Assembly (NCBI GenBank): GCA_949825045.1
Contig: OX463835.1
Location: 25,127,201-25,191,200 of the forward strand
Source: Argyresthia goedartella
Taxonomy: Eukaryota; Arthropoda; Insecta; Lepidoptera; Argyresthiidae
DNA length: 64,000 bases
Reading direction: 5' to 3'
Under the pieces are notes generated by a model. The model made no database searches. It worked only from the letters and a program-made list of their open reading frames with translations, and was not told where the DNA came from. Position numbers and translations under genes: made by a program. Within the stretch, counting starts at the first letter, position 1. Each line of letters begins with the position of its first letter. This document shows, one piece after another, positions 10,790-21,777 of the stretch.

Positions 10790-12185
10790 CTCCGCGGCAA
10801 GACAGTAGCAGGTCCGGTTCCTCCAGCAGCTGATCATTTAGGCACACGTCTTTGCTCCTGGCCGCCGCTTGCCGGGCTTGTTTGGGTACTGCACGACAAA
10901 TTGTGGGAGGAACCAGCAGACCGGACTCGATTGCTCCGATCCGTCGCATGGTACGGCGTACCCCTTGCTGAGTAGGTTCTCGATTTGCGCTGTGTATTCC
11001 CTGGCGAAGTCAGGTACCGCGTCCATTTTCTGGTCGATCTTATTCGGGCGATGAAGTGCCATATCGTAATTTGACGGCATAGCCACGTCGTCACCCCGCC
11101 ATGGTAGTCCGACTTCGTAGCAACCGTCGATCTTCCGCAGGGTGTTCTCGACGATGTTCATGGCTCGCCGATCTGCATCGTGGTTTGTGGGCGATGCCGA
11201 GCGCGTCGATGCGGAAGTGCGCCTCCACGAGTTCTTGGAGGCGTTGATCTCCGTTCTGGTCTCCATCGTGCTCCGTGACGAACACGTGCAAGATGTTGTC
11301 GCGGCTGACGATAGTCTTGCGTGGTGCGGTGCTTTGTATCACCCAGCCCAATTGAGTGCGGGAAGCAGCCGGTTCGTTGGGGCCGCCGATCTTCAGCTCA
11401 CGGGATACAATAATTTCCCAGTGATCTGTACCCACCAGGATGCCGGATCGTGCTCGTTCGTAGCACACTTCTTCAGGCCGCAGGTTACGCAGATGTGCTT
11501 GCTTCAGCAGCGTGTCTGGGATTGACTGCTGTAGAAGCTGCAGGTTCTTCACGGTGCATGCCTGCACCTTGAAGAGCGCGTTCTCGCTCTTTCCTTTGAG
11601 TTTCAGGGTGACAGGCTGAGACATGTTGACCCCGTTCATCTTCAGCGGTTGGCTCGGTCCCTCAGCGCCGATTTCCTCTGCCAGACCTTCATCGATGAGG
11701 GTAATGGTGGACCCTTCATCCAACAGCGCATATGTTTTCACCTCCCCCCGTGGTCTGGCGATGACAACAGGGCACACCTTCAGTAGCACAGCTCGCTTGT
11801 CGGATTCAGTCGGCGTTGCCACTGATAGGACAGATTCACTGCTGCTCGGTGGTGAAGGCTCTGTTCTCTGTTGCTGCGAGGCTTCTTCCCCTTGGTGTAG
11901 CGTGCGATGATTTGGGCGGCGACACTCGTCCACGCCGCATGGCTTCGCCTTACAATTGCCGCGTCGGTGCTTCCGTTCAATGCACTTGAAGCAAGCTTAT
12001 CCAATTCCAGAGCCTTATAGGTTGGGCACCGCGGAAGCGTGTGCGCTTGCCCACAGCTCGGACATGGTTCTTCCTGTTGTTCATCGACGACGCTGTATAC
12101 TGGGCTCAGTATCTTTTTCGTGGTCGCAGTAGGCTTCTGCTCTCTCTTCACCGCCGCCGTAGTTATGCTTGTAGCTGGCGCGTAC
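10790..12185 (-). pseudogene. Bel-Pao pol fragment: zinc knuckle, aspartic protease, start of RT
   Basis: Read on the minus strand: a gag C-terminal knuckle (CPSCGQAHTLPRC, about 12060), then a protease domain with LLDEGSTITLIDEGLAEEIG, typical of the A17-type protease of Bel-Pao elements, then the linker (LGWVIQ) and the RT N-terminus (YEVGLPWRGDD, PDFAREYTAQIENLLSKGYA, VQYPNKPGKRRP). The RT continues in another frame (VCLNDQLL) to about 10790 and stops there, so the catalytic RT core, RNase H and integrase are missing. Frameshifts lie near 11850, 11130 and 10860. No LTRs were found. This is a truncated, inactive piece. Confidence 0.85.
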
Positions 12186-12258
12186 GTGTAGTGTAAGGCT
12201 TTGTCATTTTAATTTCAAGTTTTTATGTTTAATAAAACACAATCATTGTCAAAACCAT

Positions 12259-13345
12259 TTAACTTTGATGCTCAAAATGTGATCCGCCGTTTCTGATACA
12301 AGCACGGGCCCTATTTCTTATGGTGGTGGTGGTGGTCACCTTCAGCTTCATCTCTTCCTTCATGGTGACAAATGCTTCATTTATTCTTCATATTAACTCC
12401 TCCTTCGTTCTTATTTCGGTTGTGTAGACAAGTTCCTTGGCCCGGCCCCGGACGAAAAAATCCGTGATCGAGGAGGCCAAGGGAAGGGTGCGTCTGCCGA
12501 TCCAACCCTCCGGGAAACACGCGCTCAAATAGTTCCTCACATCCAAGGTTCAATGCGCTGGACAACCATCTTGTTGGTAAATTATTGGCCTTTCCTGTTC
12601 TAAGATTCTAGCTTCCGCTAGAAGTTCCGGGATATCATTCTGTAGAAACTCTAACGGCCTTACTAATAAACAAAGTTATTCACGGTTTAACTTATACAGT
12701 GTTTTGTCCTTTTCATACGTCGAGTAAATATCAAATGTCAAAGCAAGACAAAACACTGTATACGTTAAACCGTAAATAACTTCTTTTATTAGTAAGGCCT
12801 AACGGCCATATTTGGGTCCATCCAATCTGTCTGGCAGGTAATGTGGACTAATAAGAGTTCTGCCGATTACTCCGGCCCACACGTTGACAGAGACTCCTCT
12901 GAAATGATTTCTGTTTCTTCTAATGCGGATTTGCGTCCTTGAGAGCCCATTCATGGAGGTTATGAAAGTTATCGATATTCTACCTCGAAAATTTGGACTC
13001 GTCCGTCCACAGAACACTTTTCAAACATAATGGGTCTTCGATGTCCATGTACAACAAAAAGCGGCAAAACAGAATTCTTCTTGCAGGGTCATCTTCTTCT
13101 AAGCCCTGCATCCCCGTACCATGAAACGGGTACTTTCCTTCAATGTGAATCGTCGTCCACACCTTCCTACTCGAAAGGCCAAGGTTTCGAGCTACTTTTC
13201 TGACGCTCGTTGTAGGATCTATAAAAATATATGACTGTAGAATATACAACAAATAAAACGGTGGGCTCTTTTGTTGGCAACAGAGAGCCATGCAGAGCGA
13301 AGTCAAAAGTGAGCCGAGGCAAAGGCACTTGGTTTCATAATACAA
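12259..13345 (-). pseudogene. Tc1/mariner-type transposase relic, split by a MITE
   Basis: The minus strand encodes a helix-turn-helix-like region (SVRKVARNLGLSSRKVW), then LWTDESKFSR (first catalytic aspartate region), NVWAGVIG, LPDRLDGPKY, and after the MITE EFLQNDIPELL, YQQDGCPAH (second aspartate) and WGR-like RGRAKELVYTTEIRTKEEL. The block normally reading WPPRSPDLTPLDFF is scrambled by small indels. It ends at TAA 12259-12261. The motifs place it among IS630/Tc1/mariner transposases common in insects. Several frameshifts, a stop near 12395 and the insertion at 12656-12799 inactivate it. A glycine-side run of five ACC codons (about 12325) is a small triplet expansion. Confidence 0.8.
12656..12799. 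mobile_element. 144-bp MITE with about 53-bp inverted ends
   Basis: The ends, ggccttactaataaa and its reverse complement, extend into inverted arms of about 53 bp with roughly four mismatches, leaving about 40 bp in the middle. It lies inside the transposase frame, and joining the flanks restores coding there. The flanking bases taac on both sides suggest a 3-5 bp target duplication. The core cttactaataaa also occurs at the ends of the Harbinger at 42023-44711, so it may be a Harbinger-derived MITE. Confidence 0.8.
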
Positions 13346-13873
13346 AAATAACTATGCCGCAGGTGTTTTATAGGGTTGGGTTTTGTTGAAGGACACCTGA
13401 TTGTGATTACTAGAGTTATTTAGGAGGAAAGTTGTCTATATTTTTGAACCTTTTATCCTAGTCTTAATTGTCGGAAACTTGTTTTGGATTTATAATACCT
13501 AAAAAAAAATATTATTTTGTATGCCTGAAATGGAACGCAATTTTTACTCTTTCCTATACGTATTTCATGATAGATGTCAAAAACGTATTGTAAAGATGGG
13601 TGAAATGGAACGTGGAATAAAGCAGTGTACCTAGTATAGCAAACTTGGCTGTTTTATATGACTGATTTTGAAATCTGAGTCAGGCAGGGCACCCCACTTA
13701 CTAGGCAGGCATACTAGGGTCTTATCCCTCGTATTAGGTTGAACATGTAAGAACAACAAAAATACTTAAAACAAAAAAGTGTTTTTGCTGATCCTTTTTT
13801 GCTGTGAAAATCAGTATTTTTTTATGTGCGATTAAATACTTGCCTTTTTATGAGCCCCAGTAGCTGGAGCTAA
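13346..13873. other. No gene seen
   Basis: AT-rich sequence with short direct motifs (two copies of gaaatggaacg near 13527 and 13602) and no open frame of note. Confidence 0.5.
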
Positions 13874-14345
13874 GGCGATTTCGAAATAATAATACGACAT
13901 AGGTCACTTTCGTAGCGAAGTTATGTAAACATAACCTCAAAAATGAGGCTATAAAAAGTTAATATTCTCAACGACGACGGTTCATTACCTTGTAATGGGA
14001 GTAGTATCAGGGGATGGGGGGTCACCCCAAGGTTACCAAGGCGATTTCGAATAATAATGCTAAATTGGTCACTTTCGTAGCAAAATTATGTCAACATAAC
14101 CTCAAAAATGAGTTTACAAAAAGTTAATTTTCTCAAGAACGGTGTATTACCTTGTAAATGGAGTAGCATCAGGAGGATGGGGGGACCCCCCAAGGCGATT
14201 TCGAAATAATAATGCGAAATTGGTCACTTTCGTAACAAAATTATGAAAACATAACCTCAACAATGAGGTTACAAAAAATAAATTTTCTCAAGAACGGTGT
14301 ATTACCTTGTAAATGGAGTAGCGTCAGGGGGATGGGGGGATCTCC
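13874..14345. repeat. About 160-bp tandem repeat, three copies, with G/C-run hairpins
   Basis: Copies begin with ggcgatttcga at 13874, 14040 and 14194, spaced 166 and 154 bp. Each contains ggtcactttcgta, an acataacctca segment, a ttaccttgtaa segment and ends with a G-run facing a C-run (for example ggatggggggacccccc). No coding capacity. A related pattern occurs near 41070-41276. Confidence 0.85.
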
Positions 14346-15726
14346 CCCCTCCCCCTCCAACCCCTCTTCTCCCCATTCTCCTGCCAACGGATCCTAGATC
14401 CCTACCAATCAATTCTAATTTGAATTGAATATTTTCCACTATTTTCGATATTGATTCGTTCCGATCTCAGCCGAAATCAGATTGTTTTCCTTTGATTTTT
14501 TCTCGAAACTCCAATTTTTGCTTGGGCAGGTCCAATTGTGACTTTAATTTTTTTGGTATCTTCATTTATTTATTAGTTATTATTTTTTTAGTTATTTTAT
14601 TATCTTAAAAAAAATCATGTAAGTGTTTTAATTTTTTGTCCACAGCTAAGTATGGTTGTCATGAGAGCTTCAGTCATGCTTTTGGTCTGTTTCTCCATTT
14701 CCTCCATAATTTGTTGGATCAATTTCTTTGATAGTAGTTGGATCAATTTCTTTGAGGTTATTGAACAGTGCTTCGTGGTCGAGTTTTACACAGCTTCATA
14801 AAGATACCCAGTATTGACAACAATGGAGCGCAATGTGGAACACAACGCCAGAGTTTATTTATATTTGGTAAAAATTTGCAGGGTAAATAGATATTTTGAA
14901 AATAAGTGAGTTGTTATGGTGCATTCAGAAAATGAGTGAAAATTCACTTGGAGAAAGAAAAGTGATGGAGATAATGCCAGAAAGAGATGAAATGTGGTTA
15001 TCGAACTCTAGCTCGAGAATTGTGTTTCCAAATGGAATACATTGTCAATGACAAAATAACCCGATTTGAATAAACCCGCCAAGCACAGTTTGACATCTGT
15101 GGGTAATTTTTAACAACACTGAACCAGGGAAAGAATTCGCCCTTGTCAGTGCAAAAATTACTTTAACCGAGCCGTTCCAAAACACTGTTCAGCAAACTGT
15201 CTCGTAACAATTGGTATACCCTTAGTTTCACTCGGGTTGTTTAGAACACTCTGGAGTAATTTTCGCATCACTCGGAGTCATTTTTAACCAATCTCGAATG
15301 TACCATTACTAGCATGTTTTGACAAAACTTTCAGTGTTTTTTCAGTGATTATTCTTCTTCCTCTTCTACAAGGGGGTTGTAGTGCCTGCATCTGGCCCAC
15401 TTGAGCGGGGCCTTTGTGCATGTCCCCTTTTCAGTGATTTTGACAAAGATAACACTCCCTCAGGTGCTCCTGGTTTCACTCTTCACTATGATATCAATAT
15501 TTCACTCAATACATTGTTTTTGGTGCAAAATTAATTTAAAATGTAGGAGTAGGTCCAGCTCAGATGACTGTTTTGACAATATCTTATCTTGTTAGTCTTA
15601 GAGAAGAAAACTTTATGCACTAAAGCATAAAAAGCAGCTTTATGTTGCCTATGCACAACTTAAAACAAACCTTTAGAATATGACATGTGAGAAAGCTTTC
15701 AAAAAGAGTTCAGGAACAACACATAC
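14346..15726. other. No gene recognised; one short direct duplication
   Basis: The only structure seen is a duplicated ttggatcaatttctttga at 14714-14731 and 14738-14755 (24-bp period). The remainder has no convincing coding sequence. If the ZAD exons to the right belong to a live gene, this would be part of its intron. Confidence 0.5.
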
Positions 15727-16163
15727 CTCTTTTTCGATCATGAGTAGCATCGGCTGCAGCAGTCTGTACGAGTCCTGCACTTGCTCTCTGAAGTGCAGCG
15801 ATCTCTTCAAGTGAGCCACACACTCCCAGCAGAGTCTCGGAGACTGTAACACAGGTACACCTGCCTCTGGCTGTAACAACTTCACATACATGCATGTATT
15901 GCTTAGGGTGTAAATTACCAATTATTAAAAAAGAATGCAAAGGTATTTTTTTGCATAGTACTGACCTGCGTCTCAGTGAGGATGTTCATGTAGTACTGCT
16001 TCAGTGTGTCGTCATTGAGCGAGTGTGTAGTGCCTGTCGCACACAGACAAGCCGTGCACAGTTGATGCACAGCTTGAGAGTCAACTTCCACACATCCACA
16101 ATCCACAACATTCTCCTTGACATCTTCTGCTGTGATCTGATAATCTTCCATCTCACAATACAT
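15727..16163 (-). CDS. Two exons of a ZAD-like zinc-finger gene, 3' exons not in window
   Basis: Exon 1 (16163 to 15966, 66 codons) ends at CAG|GTCAGT. The intron runs 15965-15871 and ends TTGTTACAG. Exon 2 (15870 to 15727, 48 codons) ends at GAG|GTATGT. Both exons are phase 0 and join cleanly. The product has CTACLCATG, a spacer with YYMNILTE, then LCWECVAHL and FREQVQDSYRLL. The C-x2-C pairs with this spacing and the helical FREQ tail fit the zinc-finger-associated domain that heads many insect C2H2 transcription factors, used for dimerisation. No C2H2 fingers follow to the left, so the gene either has a very long intron or is a stranded fragment. Codons and splice sites look intact. A tataataacag just before the first ATG could itself be an acceptor, so the true start may lie upstream. 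Confidence 0.65.
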
Positions 16164-16419
16164 CTGTTATTATATAAGTACTTGTACTTGATAGGAGTCT
16201 TAAAGAGACAGTAATCAAACTTATCACTTCACGGTAGAGTGCCACAAAGCTTTCTGATCAGTTGTCAGCGTCGCTGTGTTCGAATTTAGTGTTGCCGCGC
16301 TACATAGAATTTCCATGGTTGTAGGGTAAAAATGCCTTAATTAAAAATAAGTGCGTACATATTAATAATTGCGAATTTTTCATATTCACTCTTATTTTAT
16401 ATATATGATTGTCTCAATG

Positions 16420-16483
16420 ATTATAATTATTGATGATCATAATAATATTATTATAATCCAGTAATTATATTATAGGATTATGA
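16420..16483. other. AT-rich palindromic tract
   Basis: Short interlocking inverted motifs (attataatc, gattataat, tgatcat) lie just 3' of the transposase stop. It may be the transposon's 3' UTR. No terminal repeat could be fixed. Confidence 0.35.
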
Positions 16484-17861
16484 TTATATTTTAATGCAAT
16501 AATTATGATCATATAGACAATCATCTGCGAAATCATAGGTCACTTCGTCTGAATCACTGCTTTCACTTTCACTATCACTTTCTAAATTTACGATAAATGG
16601 TTCATCTAAATAAATGTCTTTTTTTAGGTACTCATTTCCGATGTTCTTTACATGGGCACAGTATTTTTGCCATTCTGCTGCTGATATTTTGTTAAATGCT
16701 TCTGCGACTAACTGCGGCATTTCAGCCTTTGACTTTCCAATGTTATGTTCTGCAACATGGCGTTTCATTGAACTCCAGATCATTTCTATTGCGTTTAAAT
16801 CGCAATGATAGGGGGGCAATCTAAGGACAGTGTGCCCATTGTCTCTTAGTAAATTATCAATTTCATATTGTTTTGCTGGTCTGTGCCTTTTTATTAATTC
16901 ATACATCTGGGGTTTAGTGAAACTTTCATTGAACTCCATATTATTTTTTAGTAAGCCAATTCTGCATATCTGCTTTTTTGTATTTGAATAAGGGCATTTG
17001 TCAATACAAATACTGTGGTAAGGAGCGTTATCCATTACAATTAAAGTGTCTGTATGTAAATTAGGCAGCAATTTTTCTGTTACCCATTTTTTTTAATTGA
17101 TATTATTCATTTCTTCATGGTAATCGCCACTTTTAGTGTTCGATTTAAAAACAAGTAATGCATTCTCAACAAACCCTGTTTCTCCCCCCGCATGAACTAT
17201 AATCCACCTATTGCCTTTTGATACAGGATTCAAAACACCGTCAACATTATTACTTTGCCAACAGCGACATTTTATGCAGATAAGATGGCCGTAAAGCAGA
17301 TATATCATTGCGCTCAATGAGGACTTTACTATTGGAATGCGTTTTCTTGTATCGAAAACCAATTTCACGCAATAACTTTCTGAGGGTTTCACGACTAGCA
17401 TTAAAATCGATTTCGTCTCGTAGAAAATTCAGTAATTTTGGGATGGTAGGTATTTCTTTCTTCATTGTGTAAAATTCATGAATTTTTCTTCTGATGACAC
17501 CGAGGTCAAAATCATCAATTTATATCTTCCCCTTGGTTCTAGCCCTTTTTTTTCCCTGCGGTAGAATTTTTGAGCCAGTAGCATCTGCCTGTTTTTGTTC
17601 TTTAACTAATTGTCCTACAAACCGTTCACTTACTCCTGCAAAATAGAACACAAGTACTTGTAGGAACCATGTCATCGACTACTGACAAGAAATGGGTGAT
17701 TCATAGAACAACAACTGGCAACATTAACCTGTAGCAGCAGCAACTCGTTCATATAGTTTTTCAAATGGGATTATCAGCGCATTTAAACGTTTCTCTTCCT
17801 GTATAAAAGCTAAAACATTTAAAATAATGTTTCTCGCGGCACTGTTCAATACTTTCGGCAT
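16484..17861 (-). pseudogene. Spliced Tc1/mariner-superfamily transposase with acidic tail
   Basis: Exon 1 runs 17861 to 17729 (starting MPKVLNSAARN). A 93-bp intron (17728-17636, donor GTTAAT, acceptor TTTTGCAG) joins exon 2 in phase. Exon 2 has a helix-turn-helix region (SRETLRKLLREIGFRYKK), IIVHAGGETGF, VMDNAPYHS with the second catalytic aspartate, and LPPYHCDLNAIEMIWSSMK with the glutamate of a DDE triad. The C-terminus is a serine/acidic stretch near 16560. Lesions: a TAA after KGKI near 17520, a frameshift near 17300, and a TAA near 17095. The last 196 codons are clean. The spacing suggests a DDE rather than DDD lineage. Terminal repeats were not found. Confidence 0.8.
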
Positions 17862-18267
17862 TATTTATATCATTAAAATGATAAATAATGAATAAAACAC
17901 CAAGCGTCGTAGTGCACAACAACAAACATGACAACATTATGACATTTCAAAATGACATTACGTAGTACCGGTTTCGCCACCGGATCAGATAACTTTGTGG
18001 CGCTGTATATTATCGCATTAGGTTCGATGAACGCCGCAAACAGAGGATTCCTTGCCGCAACATGATTCACAAGCGACAATTCTACAGAGGCAAAAGCACA
18101 AGTTAATTATGACAAGTCGTAGATGATTACGAGAGTAATATTACACACGGGTGAATGCAAAATCAGAAAAGGTATTATCAGAATTAGATTGATGCGTCGC
18201 GTTGAGTCTCGCTTGACTCCAAACTGCTCGAAACGAAACTACTTGTTCCGAGTTACCTGCATCTGAT
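17862..18267. other. No gene seen
   Basis: Spacer between the spliced transposase and the Harbinger derivative. No convincing frame or repeat structure. Confidence 0.45.
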
Positions 18268-18369
18268 GGGTGATAGACTTACGAACTTTAATTACGCGGT
18301 TTTTAAGATCGCGAACTTACTCGGCTCGACGTTAGTGACACACGTGAAGATTACTCACTCTGCATTGCG

Positions 18370-18505
18370 ATGTCTTCGACAGAAGAAGCTCTGTGTTATT
18401 TAGGAATTCTATCGTATTACATTTTAATAACTAGAAAAAATAGACGAAGACGAAAAGTGTGGGTAAAGAACTGGCTTACGAAAAGAGAGCGTTTATCGCA
18501 TGTGA
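18370..18505 (+). pseudogene. Harbinger transposase N-terminus
   Basis: The ATG at 18370 starts about 45 residues, including RRRRKVWVKNWLTKRERLSH, the basic VW(V)xxW(L) stretch found at the N-terminus of HARBI1-type transposases. The catalytic DDE domain is absent because the frame runs into the deletion junction with the opposing gene. Confidence 0.75.
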
Positions 18506-18685
18506 ATTCATTTTTTTCTTGACGTTCTCAATCGCAGCATCTCTTTCCACCTTACTTATAATTTCTAATAAATTATTGTATGCTAGAAGCTTCATATTTT
18601 TGTTTCTGTAATCGTCGCTTCTAATTTTCCAAAGACAAGGGTTATTCCGGAAAGCTTCTATAAATTCGGTTAGCAGTTCATGCAA
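18476..18685 (-). pseudogene. MADF-type DNA-binding protein N-terminus of a Harbinger
   Basis: The minus-strand product contains FIEAFRNNPCLWKIRSDDYR and a following KKMNS. This is the first helix and core CLW/Y region of a MADF domain, the DNA-binding partner protein encoded by many Harbinger elements. It starts nearer the right terminal repeat and is cut at the junction with the transposase fragment. Confidence 0.75.
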
Positions 18686-19046
18686 ATAAATTCGAGAATT
18701 TTCTAATTTTGAGAATTTTCTGAATCAGTACTATCAAAAATTTCAAAAATCTCTAAACAAGACAAGCGTGCGCGTCCACGAACTAGCAAAACAAAACGGC
18801 GGCTCGCGGCTCGCGGCTCGCAGTGCTGCCACACGTACGAGCCAAGACGAGCTACGAGCAAGATTTCAAACCGGTTGGATTGCCGACGATTTTGCGCGGC
18901 GGTTTTAATGTACGCGTACTTACGGTGACACACAAGCGAAAAAGGTCGTCGAGCCATAAGTACGCGTACTTGCTCGTACGTCTATCACCCCCTTGAGACT
19001 TACCATGACGACCAAGGCACGACGCACTTAAGAATTAGGGTAAAAC

Positions 19047-21260
19047 TGTAATGGTACACGAGAGTCGGTACATTAGATACTTCATTCTGCGTGATAGAGG
19101 GCTAGCCCAACGCCGCGCTGTTTTGAATACGAGAATCGGTTCAGATAACGTTTGGGGGTTTTGCGTTGCTTACTGGCAAAGTTCGCAAAAAAAAAAAAGA
19201 CGCGTGGGTTCATTCGTGGAATTTCAGTTCAGGTCAAGTTTTTTTGTCACATTCCTGCGAGATGTGTAAAGATCAGAGCCGATTTGGCTGCGCGTTGAAT
19301 AAAATTATGAATAACTAAATAATGAAAGGTTATTAAGGAACGATACGGAGAAAGCTATTATGTAGATTGCAAATATACAATTGCGATTGAGGTATGAGAT
19401 GGAGGGTCTGACACCTCTGGATTGAATATAATTCTGGTAGGTTTTTGCTACGCGCAGCTAGCGGTCGGGTAATGCTTAATTAATCGCAACAAGCTTTTAT
19501 TGGTCAGCGATCAACAGATTCTGTGTATCGGCAGTACCAAATGATTTGAGTGATAACCTACGGTTGATCATAGTGAATATGCGTACACACAATTTGTAGA
19601 ACGGCGGATCTGCATGGCATGGTTGAAATTGGACCCTGTGTAGTTAGTGATAAGAAGCTTCGCTTGGGCAGAGCGTATTTGCAAAGAACGCATGTGGGGC
19701 ATATAAATACGAGGGTCTGGGAGGGGAGAGCATTCAGTCTCAGCGTCTAGCTACTGTGACAGTCGCCTCACGAGTTCTAAACAGTTTTTGTCTGCCGTGT
19801 TACGCGTCAGAACTATACGAATTTGTGATTGCGAAGTTTCAGTGGGTTTTCGTGAGTGTCTGAAGCGCCGAGATATACCTCGGTTCCTAACCTTTATATC
19901 AACCTACCCCAAATTCCAAAACTATCCTTGGGTCGTTAGGAAAGAACTTTTAAGTCAATTTATCTGAGTCTGAGTCTGGGCTTGGAGCGACCCTAAATTC
20001 CTTTTTCCTTCACCATAGGGTTCCTGGATTGGCTCTTAGGATATTTGCGGGCTAATCCTCTCCTCATTCCTTCGACTAGCGAGCTTTGAAATTCCCACAC
20101 ACACAGTCGTTAAACATTCAAGCACATTCAAATCAAATTCAACCATTTTCGAGTGGTGTCGATAATGGACGTGGTATAACACTAGGTTTTTAGACTAGGC
20201 TAGACAGGAGTTTAGTTGCGGCTAAACCTAGGTTGTCAGGGCATAGGGAGACTGTTTGATCGATGAGGTTCCGCGGATGGAAATAACAAATTCAGAACAA
20301 AGTTAAACCGGTGTCAACACAGATAACATATCCTGTTGATATTTTGACATTTGAGTGTTATCGGGGACGCGCGAAGAGATCAATTTACAGTCTAAAGTTC
20401 ATTGTTTAGGTCCGGGTAGGTGTTTTGCATTGCCTTGGGTCAGCTTGGATTCAAGTTGCATTTTTAAATTAAATGTAAATTGCGCTGGATATCTAATGTG
20501 TAAGTTGAGTCGGTATATATGATTTGGCTCAGCCCAGGACGTGCTGCGGCTAGTGGAATTCATAGTTCGGTATTTATCGAATTATGCACTTCGCTATGGT
20601 GTGGGTTAGATATCCTAAAACAATAATGCTTGCGTTTCGATAACATCCAGCTCAAATTGCGCAGAGTTGAAGGTTGCAAAACGTTACGGACCTTTTGAGG
20701 TAACCGCTAGTTCAGAACCCATTTCGGAACTCAAATCGCAATTGTGTAAACCGGTCTTTTCGGATCGTTATTGCCGTGAATCAAATATATAATTGGAACC
20801 ACCACAAGCCGCTACTAGCGAGCACATGAAATATCATTGAGTACTCACGTCGTAAAACTACGACGGATATCTATACTATAACTGTGATCGATCACTAAAA
20901 CTAAAACTAAAACTAAGCCAAAAGATGTTCCAATGCGCTCATATATACAAAAACCAGATGGTGCCATCACATAAAATATAACAACGATCGTTTTGGCGCA
21001 ATACACCGCTGACTGATGCGAATTACCGGCTCGCGGACATATATGCTTTCTCTGTCTAACTTGAAACTGTAACTCCCTGAACCAAACTTCGCTCGACTAT
21101 TGTACGCCTAACGAATTTCTCAACGAACAAGAAATTCAGAATTATCATTCTTACTTACAAATCTTACAGCTGAATCGGGTCCTCTCATTTTGGGATAGAT
21201 AGAATAGACGATCATAGCTACTGTTAGCGGCGGCTCAGACCTTAGCCTGGGGCCGCTACA
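19047..21260 (+). repeat. 5' LTR of the Gypsy element
   Basis: 2214 bp, starting tgtaatggtacacgag and ending ggccgctaca. It contains its own core promoter about 655 bp from the left end, so the U3 is short relative to a long R-U5. No clear AATAAA was seen downstream of the presumed start site. Confidence 0.95.
19702..19765 (+). promoter_or_regulatory. Core promoter in the 5' LTR
   Basis: TATAAATA at 19702-19709 is followed by an arthropod-type initiator TCAGTC at 19734-19739 and a DPE-like AGTCG at 19761-19765. The spacing from TATA to initiator is about 32 bp. The same motifs are present in the 3' LTR near 27267. Between TATA and initiator lies ggtctgggaggggag, almost the same as the polypurine tract before the 3' LTR. 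Confidence 0.6.
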
Positions 21261-21266
21261 GATTTT

Positions 21267-21284
21267 TGGTGCCGAGACGGAAGG
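21267..21284 (+). other. Candidate tRNA primer-binding site
   Basis: The sequence tggtgccgagacggaagg begins six bases after the LTR and starts with TGG, as required to pair with a tRNA CCA end. I could not assign the tRNA from memory. Confidence 0.45.
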
Positions 21285-21495
21285 ATATCCTAGATGGTCT
21301 GATACCTAGATATACCTAGATATTCTTAAAGAATCAAGGTCTAACGCGTTACTTTAAAAATAACACAACGTAGAAACGATTTTAAACAGTTCAGTTTGTA
21401 AATAAGAAATAAGCAAAAAAGGGGCATTGTTTTCAGACGAGCTACGACTAGAAAAAAAAACGTTAGTCGGGTAGCACGAGACGATAGCACGGGTT

Positions 21496-21761
21496 GACGA
21501 CCCGAATGGCCGAGTCGGTAGTGACGCTGCCTACGAAACCGGGGGTCCCGGGTTCGAGTCCCGGTGGGGGCGAATGTTTGTTTGATGAGAGCGGTTGTTT
21601 GTGCCCTAGTCATGGTTGTTTGTCTATCTAAGTATAATATTTCTCTATATAAGTATGTGTAACGTTGTCTGGTGCCCAGGATACAGGGAATCCTAGTTTG
21701 GGGCTGGATCAATGTGTGTAAGGGGTGTCCAAGGTATTATTATTATTATTATTATTATTCA
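21496..21761 (+). mobile_element. tRNA-derived SINE, copy 1, in the Gypsy leader
   Basis: A polymerase III A box (tggccgagtcgg, about 21508) and B box (ggttcgagtcc, about 21551) lie in a tRNA-like head. A family-specific body and an (ATT)n tail at about 21737-21760 follow. It shares head and body with the copy at 37321-37562, differing at scattered sites. It sits between the primer-binding site and the gag start. Confidence 0.9.
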
Positions 21762-21777
21762 CTTTCACACAAGTGAA

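Larger units (their letters stand above)
18268..18990. mobile_element. Internally deleted PIF/Harbinger element
   Basis: The left end gggtgatagacttacgaac matches the reverse complement of the right end (gggtgatagacgtacgagc) at 17 of 19 positions. Inside are two gene starts pointing toward each other: a transposase N-terminus from the left and a MADF-type DNA-binding N-terminus from the right. They meet near 18490-18510 with everything in between deleted. Two convergent genes, transposase plus a Myb/MADF partner, are the normal Harbinger layout. The target duplication could not be read with confidence. Confidence 0.75.

Noticed and set aside
21496..21580. A tRNA gene
   Set aside because: A and B boxes are present, but the tRNA-like head continues into a SINE body and (ATT)n tail and recurs at 37321.
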